From the NCBI GenBank assembly GCA_016177775.1, contig JACOUQ010000015.1, positions 124,001 to 188,000 on the forward strand: a DNA stretch of 64,000 nt, read 5' to 3'. Position 1 is the first letter of the stretch; each line of letters opens with the position of its first letter. The position numbers and the translations under genes were made by a program. Positions 9,072 to 17,269 of this stretch are shown here, piece by piece. The notes below the pieces were generated by a model. That model worked only from the letters and a program-made list of their open reading frames with translations. It was not told the origin of the DNA and did not search any database. Source of the DNA: Geobacter sp. Its GTDB lineage: Bacteria > Desulfobacterota > Desulfuromonadia > Geobacterales > Geobacteraceae.

Positions 9072-10084
9072 CCCGAGCCATCACTCCAACCATAACCGAA
9101 GACGATCTCTTCGTCGAAACGACCCTGCGGCCCCGTGCGCTGGACGACTACATCGGCCAGGAGAAGGCGAAGGGAAACCTGCGCGTCTTCATCGATGCTG
9201 CCAGGGGCCGGAGCGAGGCGCTGGACCATGTGCTCCTCTATGGGCCGCCGGGGCTGGGGAAGACGACCCTTGCCAACATCATCGCCTGCGAGATGGGGGT
9301 GAACATCAAGTCCACCTCGGGCCCGGTGATCGAGCGCCCCGGCGATCTGGCGGCGATCCTCACCAATCTGGAGTCGCACGACGTCCTCTTCATCGACGAG
9401 ATCCACCGCCTCTCCCATGTGGTGGAGGAGATCCTCTACCCGGCCATGGAGGACTTCCAGCTCGATATCATCATCGGCCAGGGGCCGAGCGCCAGGACTA
9501 TCAAGCTCGACCTCCCCAAGTTCACCCTGGTGGGGGCCACCACCCGCGCCGGGCTTCTTTCTTCGCCCCTTCGCGACCGGTTCGGCGTCATCTCCCGCCT
9601 GGAGTTCTACACCCACGAAGAGCTGTCCACCATCGTCAGCCGCTCTGCCCGCATTCTCAATATCGGCATCGAGTCGGATGGGGCATTCGAGCTGGCCCGC
9701 AGAAGCCGCGGCACCCCCCGGATCGCCAACCGGTTGCTCCGCCGGGTCCGTGACTTCGCCCAGGTCAAGGCCGACGGCGTCATCACCCGCAAGGTGGTGG
9801 ACGACGCCCTGCTGCTATTGGAGATCGACGGGATGGGGTTCGACCAGATGGACCGGATGATCCTCCTCACCATCATCGACAAGTTTTCCGGCGGGCCGGT
9901 GGGGCTGGACACCATCGCAGCGGCCATCGGAGAGGAGAGCGACACCATCGAGGACGTCTACGAGCCGTTCCTGATCCAGAACGGCTATCTCAACCGTACC
10001 CCGCGCGGAAGAGTGGCTACTCCGGCAGCGTACAGGCATTTTGAGCGCGTTGCGCCGGAGTCGTCGCAGAGAGGGTTGTTTTAG
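9068..10084 (+). CDS. ruvB: Holliday junction helicase ATPase RuvB
   Basis: A 338-residue AAA+ motor: Walker [12 protein letters not shown] near residue 59, Walker [10 protein letters not shown] near 108, sensor [18 protein letters not shown] near 160, and a C-terminal winged helix ending in [14 protein letters not shown]. It pumps DNA through the RuvA-bound junction during branch migration. The start overlaps the ruvA stop (ATGA), so the two are translationally coupled. Confidence 0.96.
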   Translation: MTRAITPTITEDDLFVETTLRPRALDDYIGQEKAKGNLRVFIDAARGRSEALDHVLLYGPPGLGKTTLANIIACEMGVNIKSTSGPVIERPGDLAAILTNLESHDVLFIDEIHRLSHVVEEILYPAMEDFQLDIIIGQGPSARTIKLDLPKFTLVGATTRAGLLSSPLRDRFGVISRLEFYTHEELSTIVSRSARILNIGIESDGAFELARRSRGTPRIANRLLRRVRDFAQVKADGVITRKVVDDALLLLEIDGMGFDQMDRMILLTIIDKFSGGPVGLDTIAAAIGEESDTIEDVYEPFLIQNGYLNRTPRGRVATPAAYRHFERVAPESSQRGLF

Positions 10085-10087
10085 GCG

Positions 10088-10130
10088 TTCAGGACTTAAA
10101 GGACGCATGGGACGTATAGGACGTTTATTC
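10088..10130 (+). repeat. Short tandem repeat, AGGACGTAT/AGGACTTAA type
   Basis: Between ruvB and the Hda-like gene the sequence repeats a nine-to-ten-base unit (CAGGACTTAA, AGGACGCATG, GGACGTAT, AGGACGT). It belongs with the other small intergenic arrays of this window but is a different family. Confidence 0.6.
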
Positions 10131-10135
10131 TATTT

Positions 10136-10861
10136 ATGCAGCTTATATTCGACTTCCCCTTAAATCCGCATTACGGCTTCGACAACTTTGTAGTCTGCGA
10201 CGGCAATCGGGCGGCGTTTCAGTTTGCGAGCCGCCTGGCGTCTGATGATGCCACGGAGAACCTCTTATACATTCACGGCCCGGAAGGCTCCGGGAAGACC
10301 CATTTGCTGAAGGCTGTGGCACAGGCGCTCGGGGGACGGGAGGGGCTGGAAGAAACGCCGTACTTTTCCTTCAGGCAGATAGATGATCTATATGCCGGTG
10401 AGTTTGTTGCCGAAACCGCATCGCGCCTGGCGGAGCGTTTCCGCGGCGCTCCGGCCCTGCTTGTAGACGACCTCCACCTGATCCCGGACGAAGAAAGCGT
10501 CAGGGTGGAACTGTGGCAGGTGTTCAACGACTTCTATACGTCCGGCAGAAAGATCGTCATCACCGGTCTTTACCCCCCGAAGGATCTCCCTGCCATAGAC
10601 GATCACCTCGTTTCCCGCCTTCTCTGGGGACTGGTGGCGAAGCTGGACGTTTCTGACGACGACTCGCGCCGGATGATAATGAAAAAGCTGGCCGAGGATC
10701 GGCAGTTCGTCCTCCCTGCCGATGTGATAGATTTTCTGCTGCTCCGCATCCCGCGGGACATCCCCTCCCTTCTCGCCGCCCTTCGCCTGCTTGAGCGCCA
10801 TGCACTGGCTTCAGGGAGGAAGGTTTCGGTGAAACTTGCGAAAGAGGCGCTTCAACTCTGA
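10136..10861 (+). CDS. DnaA-related ATPase, Hda-like
   Basis: A 241-residue protein with the DnaA/Hda AAA+ core: an N-terminal MQLIFDFPLNP clamp-binding-like peptide, Walker A GPEGSGKT near residue 49, Walker B LLVDDLHLI near 108, and a C-terminal lid helix region. It lacks the DnaA DNA-binding domain. Hda works with the sliding clamp to drive DnaA-ATP hydrolysis; the QLIFDF start fits a clamp-binding motif. Whether this protein does the same in this organism is inference. It overlaps queH by one base (TGATG). Confidence 0.75.
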   Translation: MQLIFDFPLNPHYGFDNFVVCDGNRAAFQFASRLASDDATENLLYIHGPEGSGKTHLLKAVAQALGGREGLEETPYFSFRQIDDLYAGEFVAETASRLAERFRGAPALLVDDLHLIPDEESVRVELWQVFNDFYTSGRKIVITGLYPPKDLPAIDDHLVSRLLWGLVAKLDVSDDDSRRMIMKKLAEDRQFVLPADVIDFLLLRIPRDIPSLLAALRLLERHALASGRKVSVKLAKEALQL

Positions 10862-11430
10862 TGTCGAGGATTCTGCTGCATATATGCTGCGCCCCTTGCT
10901 CCATCTACCCTCTCGGTGAACTGCGAAAGCAGGGGATGGATGTGACCGGCTTTTTCTACAACCACAACATCCACCCGTACCAGGAGTACCGGCGGCGACT
11001 GGATGCAGTCCGGGAACATGCGGAAATGACAGCACTCGCCATGGTCTACCGTGATGAATACGCGCTCGAAGAGTTTCTGGCTTCAGTGGCGCAAGATCCC
11101 TCAAGCCGCTGCGGCTACTGCTACGCCTCGCGCCTTGAGGTCGCAGCGAAAACAGCCGCGGAGCTTGGTTTTCCGGCCTACACCTCATCGCTTCTCTACA
11201 GCCGCTACCAGCAGCACGAGAAGATTCGCGAACTGGGCGAGAGCCTGGGGCGGAAATACGGCGTTGCTTTCCATTACGACGATTACCGGCGGGGCTGGCA
11301 GGAGGGTATCCGCATCTCCAAGGAGTTGGGGCTCTACCGCCAGCAGTACTGCGGCTGCATTTATTCGGAAAAGGAACGGTATCTGAAGGCGGGGACCGGG
11401 GACCAGGGACCAGGGACCGGTAAAGGCTAA
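10861..11430 (+). CDS. queH: Epoxyqueuosine reductase QueH (DUF208)
   Basis: A 189-residue QueH-type protein with the metal-binding cysteines HICCAPC (residues 6-12), CGYC near 81 and QQYCGC near 162. It catalyses the last step of queuosine synthesis in tRNA, replacing QueG. The last residues (GTGDQGPGTGKG) are not family-like. They are translated from a GGGGACC/AGGGACC repeat at 11390-11428, so the repeat has extended the protein. Translation is coupled to the Hda-like gene by a one-base overlap. Confidence 0.85.
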   Translation: MSRILLHICCAPCSIYPLGELRKQGMDVTGFFYNHNIHPYQEYRRRLDAVREHAEMTALAMVYRDEYALEEFLASVAQDPSSRCGYCYASRLEVAAKTAAELGFPAYTSSLLYSRYQQHEKIRELGESLGRKYGVAFHYDDYRRGWQEGIRISKELGLYRQQYCGCIYSEKERYLKAGTGDQGPGTGKG

Positions 11431-11466
11431 GCCGATTCGTTTCACCATTCACCATTCACCATTCAC
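11390..11466 (+). repeat. Two short tandem arrays: GGGGACC/AGGGACC and CCATTCAC
   Basis: 11390-11428 repeats a seven-base GGGACCR unit and ends in GGACCGGTAAAGGCT. The same array, with the same end, recurs at 21386-21414, and relatives occur at 17231-17262, 21470-21488 and inside uvrA. 11440-11466 is three clean copies of an eight-base CCATTCAC unit, shared with 8434-8466. Confidence 0.8.
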
Positions 11467-11475
11467 GAGAAAACA

Positions 11476-11688
11476 ATGCCTGGTTTCGGCAAATCGCTCA
11501 TCATCATCGGCCTCATCATCGCCATCATCGGCGTGGTCCTCACCTTCGCCGGCAGAATCCCATGGCTCGGCCGGCTTCCCGGCGACATCTACATCAAGCG
11601 GGAGAATTTCACCTTTTATTTCCCGCTTGCCACCTCCATCCTGATCTCCATCATCCTCTCTCTCATTCTCTGGTTTCTGCGAAAATAG
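11476..11688 (+). CDS. DUF2905 small membrane protein
   Basis: A 70-residue protein with two membrane helices (about 7-26 and 48-67) flanking the conserved GRIPWLGRLPGDIYIKREN of DUF2905. The function of this family is not known. It lies between queH and the phasin-like gene, separated from queH by repeat DNA. Confidence 0.85.
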   Translation: MPGFGKSLIIIGLIIAIIGVVLTFAGRIPWLGRLPGDIYIKRENFTFYFPLATSILISIILSLILWFLRK

Positions 11689-11761
11689 TCCGCTGGTTGT
11701 AATTTCCCAGCTTCCTGCTACCTTTTATTCAGGACTATCATTATTCTGCAGGGAGGGGTCT

Positions 11762-12058
11762 ATGCTGGAACTACTTGAGAAGGCGTTCTTGACGGGGCTG
11801 GGGGCAATTTCCGTAACCCAGAAGAAAGGGGAGGAACTCGTCGCCGAATTCCGCGAGAAGTACAAGGCTAGCGAGGAGGAAGGGAAGGCGTTCCTGGAGA
11901 AAATCCAGAAAATGGCAATCGAGAACCGGGAGAAGCTGACGGAGGCCGCCGAGGAGGAGGTGCGCAAGGCCATCGAGAAGCTGGGGGCTGTCCCCATGGA
12001 GGATTTCCACAAGCTGGAAAAGAGGGTCGCTGCCCTGGAGAAGAAGCTGAAGGGCTGA
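11762..12058 (+). CDS. Phasin-like / coiled-coil protein
   Basis: A 98-residue highly charged helical protein with a short hydrophobic start (MLELLEKAFLTGLGAIS) and a C-terminal coiled coil (FHKLEKRVAALEKKLKG). This shape fits the phasin-like (PhaF/PhaI-type) family, which coats polyester granules or acts as a small chaperone. It has a strong ribosome site (GGGAGGGG) and is followed four bases later by the UbiB-like gene. The same pairing is seen in other species, so a link to quinone or membrane metabolism is possible. Confidence 0.65.
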   Translation: MLELLEKAFLTGLGAISVTQKKGEELVAEFREKYKASEEEGKAFLEKIQKMAIENREKLTEAAEEEVRKAIEKLGAVPMEDFHKLEKRVAALEKKLKG

Positions 12059-12062
12059 TTAC

Positions 12063-13748
12063 ATGCTGCAATTTTTCCAGCTAAACCGCAATATCCGCAG
12101 CAGCCGGCGGTATCTCCACATTGCCCGCGTACTGTTCAAGTACGGCTTCGACCAGCTGCTGGAGTACCTGAACCTGGCCCATCTGGCGGCCAGGGGCAGG
12201 AAATTCCTGCGCCGCGCCGCGCCTGCCGTCGCCAGCCTTTCGGCCCCGGAACGGATGCGGATGGCATTCGAGGAGTTGGGCCCTACCTTCGTGAAGCTGG
12301 GTCAGATTCTCTCCACCCGTCCCGACGTGATCCCCGGCGAGTATGTGCGGGAGTTCTCCAAATTGCAGGACATGGTTCCATCCGTTCCCTTCGGAGAAGT
12401 ACGGGCGCAGATCCTCAAGGAGCTGGGGGGGGAGCCGGAACGGTTTTTCAGCTGGATCGATCCCGTGTCTGTCGCCGCGGCATCCATCGCCCAGGTCCAC
12501 CGGGCGCGCCTTGCCGGGGGCGAGGAGGTGGTGATCAAGGTCCGGCGCCCAGGCGTGGTGGAGTTGGTGGAGACCGATATCGACGCGCTCATGGCCCTCG
12601 CCATGCTGGCGGAGAGGCATCTGCCGGGGAGCGACATATACGACCCCATCGGATTGGTGAAGGAATTCGCCCGCACGATTCGCCGGGAAATGGATCTGGC
12701 CCGTGAGGGGCACACCATCGAGCGTTTTGCCGGGAATTTCAGCGGCGACGCCACCATGTACTTCCCCACGGTTTACTGGAATGCCACCTCCCAGGGAATC
12801 CTGACCCTTGAGTATATCGATGGGATCAAGGTTTCCGACCTGGCGGCCCTGGACCGGGCTGGCCTGGACCGGCAGCTTATCGCCAGGCGCGGGGCCGATG
12901 CCTTTCTCAGGATGGTGCTGGACCACGGTTTTTTCCACGGCGACCCCCATCCGGGCAACGTCTACATTCTTCCCGACAATGTCGTCTGCCTGCTCGACTA
13001 CGGGATGGTTGGCCGGGTCGACCCGCAGATGAAGGAATTGCTGGCCAATGTCCTGCTGGCCATCGTCAGGCGCGACGCCGATGAACTGATCTCCGTCCTG
13101 ATCTATTCCGGGGAGATCACCGACAATCTGAAGGTGCGAGCCCTGCGCCATGACCTGACCGAGTTGCTTGACGACTATTATGAAATCCCGTTGAAGGATA
13201 TCTCGGTGGGGAAGCTTCTGCTGGAATTCGTGGAGATCGTCACCACCTACCAGATAAGATTCCCGCCGGATATGGTGCTTCTGGCCAAGGCCCTGGTCGC
13301 CATCGAGGGGATGGGGCGGGCGCTCGATCCTTCGTTCGACATGGTCGCCCATCTCCGACCATTCATGGAGGAGGCGGTGAAGGAGCGGACATCTCCGGCA
13401 TATTTGCTAAAGGAGCTCGGCTCCTCGGTCGCTTCCTACGCCAATTTCACGAAAAACCTGCCGCGCGAGCTGAAGGAAATCCTCAACAGGATCAACCGGA
13501 ACAAATTCAAGATCGACCTGGAACACCGCGGTCTCGACCGCTTTATCCGGGAGATGGACAAGTCGAGCAACCGCCTCTCCTCCAGTCTCATCATTACCGC
13601 CCTGATCGTCGGCTCGTCCCTTGTCATGCAGATAGACAAGGGGCCGAAGCTGATGGGATTCCCGATCCTGGCATTCCTGGGGTACACGGTGGCGGGGATG
13701 ATCGGGTTGTGGCTGGTGATCGCCATTCTGCGTTCAGGCAGATTATAG
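12063..13748 (+). CDS. UbiB/AarF (ABC1) family kinase-like protein
   Basis: A 561-residue protein of the ABC1 atypical kinase family. Motifs include the family's KxGQ region (FVKLGQILSTRPD near 78), an Ala-rich nucleotide loop (SVAAASIAQVH near 136), a catalytic lysine (VVIKVRRP near 155), the HGFFHGDPHPGN catalytic loop near 286 and LLDYGMVG near 308. Two C-terminal membrane helices follow (about 505-555). UbiB is needed for quinone biosynthesis and isoprenoid-lipid handling. Here menaquinone is likely the quinone, so a lipid or quinone role is inferred. The start ATG 12063 lies four bases after the phasin-like stop. Confidence 0.85.
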   Translation: MLQFFQLNRNIRSSRRYLHIARVLFKYGFDQLLEYLNLAHLAARGRKFLRRAAPAVASLSAPERMRMAFEELGPTFVKLGQILSTRPDVIPGEYVREFSKLQDMVPSVPFGEVRAQILKELGGEPERFFSWIDPVSVAAASIAQVHRARLAGGEEVVIKVRRPGVVELVETDIDALMALAMLAERHLPGSDIYDPIGLVKEFARTIRREMDLAREGHTIERFAGNFSGDATMYFPTVYWNATSQGILTLEYIDGIKVSDLAALDRAGLDRQLIARRGADAFLRMVLDHGFFHGDPHPGNVYILPDNVVCLLDYGMVGRVDPQMKELLANVLLAIVRRDADELISVLIYSGEITDNLKVRALRHDLTELLDDYYEIPLKDISVGKLLLEFVEIVTTYQIRFPPDMVLLAKALVAIEGMGRALDPSFDMVAHLRPFMEEAVKERTSPAYLLKELGSSVASYANFTKNLPRELKEILNRINRNKFKIDLEHRGLDRFIREMDKSSNRLSSSLIITALIVGSSLVMQIDKGPKLMGFPILAFLGYTVAGMIGLWLVIAILRSGRL

Positions 13749-13824
13749 ATTGTTGCAATTTCGCAACAATAGCCTGTGTCTTTTGCGCAACAGTGTGTTC
13801 AAAGTGCAATTGTATGGGAATTGC
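13749..13824 (+). promoter_or_regulatory. Cluster of TTGC/GCAA inverted repeats, candidate activator sites upstream of lpxC
   Basis: Three inverted repeats share TTGC/GCAA half-sites: ATTGTTGC (13749-13756) with GCAACAAT (13763-13770), TTGCGCAA (13783-13790), and GCAATT (13806-13811) with AATTGC (13819-13824). They stand 60-140 bases before the sigma-54 motif, the usual place for enhancer-binding-protein sites. No T-run follows, so they are not a normal terminator. Confidence 0.45.
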
Positions 13825-13886
13825 CCTTGGACGGTAAACCCGCGAATTATGGCGGCTCTTCGTGTATGCGGATTCGTCGGCATAGT

Positions 13887-13902
13887 TGGCCCGGAAATTG
13901 CT
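13887..13902 (+). promoter_or_regulatory. Sigma-54 promoter of lpxC
   Basis: TGGCCCG-N4-TTGCT matches the sigma-54 consensus (TGGCACG-N4-TTGCW) at all but one position, with the required GG-N10-GC spacing (GG 13888-13889, GC 13900-13901). It lies 34 bases before the lpxC start, which would give a leader of about 20 bases containing the AAGGAG ribosome site. Confidence 0.7.
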
Positions 13903-13935
13903 CCTATACTGACAAAACCGTTCAAGGAGCATTCC

Positions 13936-14856
13936 ATGGCTTACCAGAAAACCTTGAAGAACAAAGTGACATTCACCGGCGTCGGCCTTCACACCGGTAA
14001 GGATACTACCATCACTCTCCGCCCCGCGGAAGCGGGGACCGGCGTTGTGTTCCATCGTGTCGACATGGTCCCCCCGGTCTCCATCGAGGCGGTGGCCGCC
14101 AATGTGGTCAATACCAGGCTCTCCACCACCATCGGCAAGGACGGCGCGGTGGTTTCCACCATCGAGCACCTGATGGCGTCCCTGCGGGGCTGCGGAATAG
14201 ACAATGCCCACGTGGACATCAACGGCCCGGAAGTCCCGATCATGGACGGCAGCGCAGCTCCGTTCGTGGCGGCGATCAACGAGGCCGGCATCCGCACCCT
14301 TTCCAAGTCCCGCAAGTATCTGGTGGTAAGAAAGCCGGTGACCATCGAGGACGGCGACAAGAAGGCGACCATCATCCCTTCCCGCTATTTCCGGGTTTCC
14401 TTTGACATGCAGTTCGACCATCCGGCGGTCAGGAGCCAGTTCAAGAGCGTGAAGCTCAACGAAGACGCCTTTGTCCGCGACTATGCAGCGGCCCGCACCT
14501 TCGGTTTTCTGGCGGAGGTGGAATACCTCAAGGCCAACGGCCTGGCCCGCGGTGGCTCCCTGGAGAACGCCGTGGTCATCGGCGACAACGGCGTGATCAA
14601 CGAGGAGGGGCTTCGCTTCGACGACGAGTTCGTCCGCCACAAGATCCTCGACGCCATCGGCGACACCTACCTGGCCGGCTACCACATCATTGGTCATGTG
14701 AAAGCAACCAAATCGGGGCACGACCTGAACCACAAGCTGGTGACCGAGCTTCTCAAGCGGACCGACTGCTGGAAGCTGATGGAATTCACCGAAAAGGATG
14801 CCCCCTCTGCCCCGTTCCAGCTGGCGCTTCCGGAGCTGACCTGGTCGGAAGCCTGA
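13936..14856 (+). CDS. lpxC: UDP-3-O-acyl-N-acetylglucosamine deacetylase LpxC
   Basis: A 306-residue LpxC, the committed zinc deacetylase of lipid A synthesis. Zinc and catalytic motifs are visible: TIEHLMASLRG near residue 76, the HKILDAIGD and GHVKATKSGHDLNHKL region near 235-275, and the GVGLHTGKDTT start. The frame runs back to 13750, but ATG 13936 has AAGGAG and gives the standard length. It lies after the UbiB gene, behind a sigma-54 promoter, and is followed by a terminator and then by an NtrY/NtrX-like pair. Confidence 0.96.
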   Translation: MAYQKTLKNKVTFTGVGLHTGKDTTITLRPAEAGTGVVFHRVDMVPPVSIEAVAANVVNTRLSTTIGKDGAVVSTIEHLMASLRGCGIDNAHVDINGPEVPIMDGSAAPFVAAINEAGIRTLSKSRKYLVVRKPVTIEDGDKKATIIPSRYFRVSFDMQFDHPAVRSQFKSVKLNEDAFVRDYAAARTFGFLAEVEYLKANGLARGGSLENAVVIGDNGVINEEGLRFDDEFVRHKILDAIGDTYLAGYHIIGHVKATKSGHDLNHKLVTELLKRTDCWKLMEFTEKDAPSAPFQLALPELTWSEA

Positions 14857-14876
14857 TAACTTCCGGATATGAAGTC

Positions 14877-14908
14877 AAAAAAGCAGCCTCGCAAGGGCTG
14901 CTTTTTTA
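14877..14908 (+). terminator. Rho-independent terminator after lpxC
   Basis: AAGCAGCC (14881-14888) pairs with GGCTGCTT (14896-14903), extended by A:T pairs, with a seven-base loop and a T-run. Confidence 0.85.
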
Positions 14909-14999
14909 TTTGGCGCTTTCCATCCTTGTTGCTTAAAAACCTTGTAAAATCGCACCTGTTCCGCTAAATTGGAACAAGAGGCCGCTTTCCGAATATACC

Positions 15000-17225
15000 A
15001 TGACAAAAGACAAACACACCACAATCAGCCCATCCGAGCAGAAGAAGAGGAAGCGTGAAGGTATTTACATCGTCCTCTCGCTTCTGTTAATTATCGTTCT
15101 CACCCTGACCGAAATCCATCTCACCCGCCTCAGCTCCGAGGTGACGATGGGGCACAGCATCCTCATCTTCGGTTTCATCAACATTATCATTCTCCTTATT
15201 ATCCTCCTCATCTACCTTGTTTGCCGCAACGCGGCCAAAATCATGATGGAGCGGCGCAAGAACGCCATCGGCGCGCGACTGCGGACCAAGCTGGTGCTCG
15301 CCTTCGTTGGTCTGTCGCTGGTGCCAACCATGCTCCTCTTCTTCGTTTCCGCCGGTTTCATCAAGAACAGCATCCAGAACTGGTTCAACAAGCAGGTGGA
15401 AACCTCGCTAACCGAGTCGCTGGAGGTCGCCCAGACCTATTATAAGAGCTATTCGGCCAACGCCCTTTACTACGGCAGGCAGATCAGTACCCTCATCAAA
15501 GAAAAAAAGCTGATCAACGAGGAGAACCTGCCGCTTCTGCGCGAGTTGATTCGACAGAAGCAGAAGGAATACAACCTGGGGGTCGTGGAGGTCTTTTCGT
15601 CACAGAACGAGGAGCTGGTGAGGGCATCCAACCCGAAGGTCCCCCAGGCCGAGTTCTCTCATCCATCCTCGGAAGATATAAAGTCGGCGCTTAATGGCAA
15701 AGAGGTCAGCAGCATAAACCCTGTAGGGAAGGCGGACCTGATTCGGGGTATCGTGCCGATCCGCTCCAACTGGAATGACAGAGACATTGTCGCCGTGGTG
15801 GTGGTCAACTACTATGTGCCGTACTCCCTGGTCAGCAAGATGCGGGAGATTTCCGCCTCCTACGGTGAATACCGCCAGCTGAAGATCATGAAAAACCCGA
15901 TCACCACCGGATATATCCTGACCCTCTTCCTCATCACCATGGTGATCATATTCATGGCAGTCTGGTTCGGGGTATACCTGGCGAATAGCCTGACCAAGCC
16001 GTTGCAGGAGCTGGCTGCCGCGACAGTCAGGGTTGCGGGGGGCGACCTGGACGTCCACCTCGGCACCGAAGGAAACGACGAGATCGGGATCGTGGTGGCA
16101 TCTTTTAACCGGATGACGGACGATCTCCGCACGAACCAGCTGGCGCTGCGCCAGACCAACGAGGAGCTGACCCGGAGCAACCTGGAACTTGAGCAGCGGC
16201 GCCGCTACATGGAGACCGTCCTGCGGAATGTCACGGCAGGGGTCATTTCGGTTGACCGCGAAGGGGTCCTGACCACGGTCAACAAGTCGGCAGAGCGTCT
16301 TCTGGGTATCAGCGCCGAGGAGGTGCTCGGGCGAAACTTTCGCGAGGTGCTCCGTCCCATGCAGCTGGACGTAGTCAAGGAGATGCTGCGGGACATGGTG
16401 CTGGCCAAGCAGAACTCCATCCATAAGCAGATTACCCTCCCCCTGAAGGACGGGAAGCTGAACCTGATGTTCAACCTTACAGTGCTCAGGGACGAAAATG
16501 ACGAATTCATCGGTACAGTAGTGGTGTTCGACGACCTGACCAATCTCATAAAGGCCCAGCGCATGGCGGCCTGGCGCGAGGTGGCGCGGCGCATCGCCCA
16601 TGAGATCAAGAACCCCCTCACCCCGATCCAGCTTTCGGCCCAGCGCCTGCGCAAGCGGTACCTCGACCGCTTCGGCGAGGACAGCAAGGTCTTCGATGAC
16701 TGCACCGATACCATCATCAAGGCTGTGGACGAACTGAAGACCCTGGTTGACGAGTTTTCCAATTTCGCGCGGATGCCGACTGCCCAGCCTTCGCCCAACA
16801 ACCTGAACGAGATCATCAGGGAGGCGCTGGCCCTCTACCAGGAGGCGCACCGCCACATTGCCTTCTCCTTCCGTCCTGATGACGGCATTCCCATGCTGCA
16901 ACTGGACCGGGACCAGATCAAGCGGGTGTTGATCAACCTCCTTGACAACGCGGTCGCGGCTACTGAAGGGGAAGGGCATATCACCATAGAAAGCAGCTAC
17001 AATCCGGAGCTGAAGATGGCCACCTTCGTGGTGGCCGACACGGGGCACGGGATCGCCCCGGAGGACAAACCGCGGCTGTTCGAGCCCTATTTCTCCACGA
17101 AAAAGACCGGCACCGGCCTTGGCCTTGCCATCGTCAACCAGATAGTTTCCGACCATCAGGGGTTCATCCGGGTAAAGGACAACCAGCCGAATGGGACTAG
17201 GTTCATAGTGGAGTTGCCGGCTTAA
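15000..17225 (+). CDS. NtrY-like sensor histidine kinase
   Basis: A 741-residue membrane kinase. Three membrane helices in the first 120 residues (around 20-38, 49-73 and 98-117) are followed by a large periplasmic loop, another helix near 303-327, a HAMP domain, a PAS domain (about 400-510), the HisKA box RIAHEIKNPLTP with its His near residue 535, and an HATPase domain (NLLDNAVAA, DTGHGIAPED, GTGLGLAI). This architecture is that of NtrY. It pairs with the sigma-54 activator 44 bases downstream. NtrYX systems in other bacteria control nitrogen, respiration or cell-envelope genes; next to lpxC an envelope role is a fair inference. Confidence 0.88.
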   Translation: MTKDKHTTISPSEQKKRKREGIYIVLSLLLIIVLTLTEIHLTRLSSEVTMGHSILIFGFINIIILLIILLIYLVCRNAAKIMMERRKNAIGARLRTKLVLAFVGLSLVPTMLLFFVSAGFIKNSIQNWFNKQVETSLTESLEVAQTYYKSYSANALYYGRQISTLIKEKKLINEENLPLLRELIRQKQKEYNLGVVEVFSSQNEELVRASNPKVPQAEFSHPSSEDIKSALNGKEVSSINPVGKADLIRGIVPIRSNWNDRDIVAVVVVNYYVPYSLVSKMREISASYGEYRQLKIMKNPITTGYILTLFLITMVIIFMAVWFGVYLANSLTKPLQELAAATVRVAGGDLDVHLGTEGNDEIGIVVASFNRMTDDLRTNQLALRQTNEELTRSNLELEQRRRYMETVLRNVTAGVISVDREGVLTTVNKSAERLLGISAEEVLGRNFREVLRPMQLDVVKEMLRDMVLAKQNSIHKQITLPLKDGKLNLMFNLTVLRDENDEFIGTVVVFDDLTNLIKAQRMAAWREVARRIAHEIKNPLTPIQLSAQRLRKRYLDRFGEDSKVFDDCTDTIIKAVDELKTLVDEFSNFARMPTAQPSPNNLNEIIREALALYQEAHRHIAFSFRPDDGIPMLQLDRDQIKRVLINLLDNAVAATEGEGHITIESSYNPELKMATFVVADTGHGIAPEDKPRLFEPYFSTKKTGTGLGLAIVNQIVSDHQGFIRVKDNQPNGTRFIVELPA

Positions 17226-17230
17226 GAAGC

Positions 17231-17262
17231 GGGGACCAGGGACCGGGGACTGGGGACTAGGT
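17231..17262 (+). repeat. Short tandem array GGGGACC/GGGGACT
   Basis: Four or more copies of a seven-base GGGGACY unit fill the gap between the kinase and the response regulator. Same family as 11390-11428 and 21386-21414. Confidence 0.75.
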
Positions 17263-17269
17263 ATTATTT

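Noticed and set aside
12081-13352. A 423-codon open frame opposite the UbiB gene
   Set aside because: The plus-strand protein has all ABC1 kinase motifs; the reverse frame is a codon-bias shadow.
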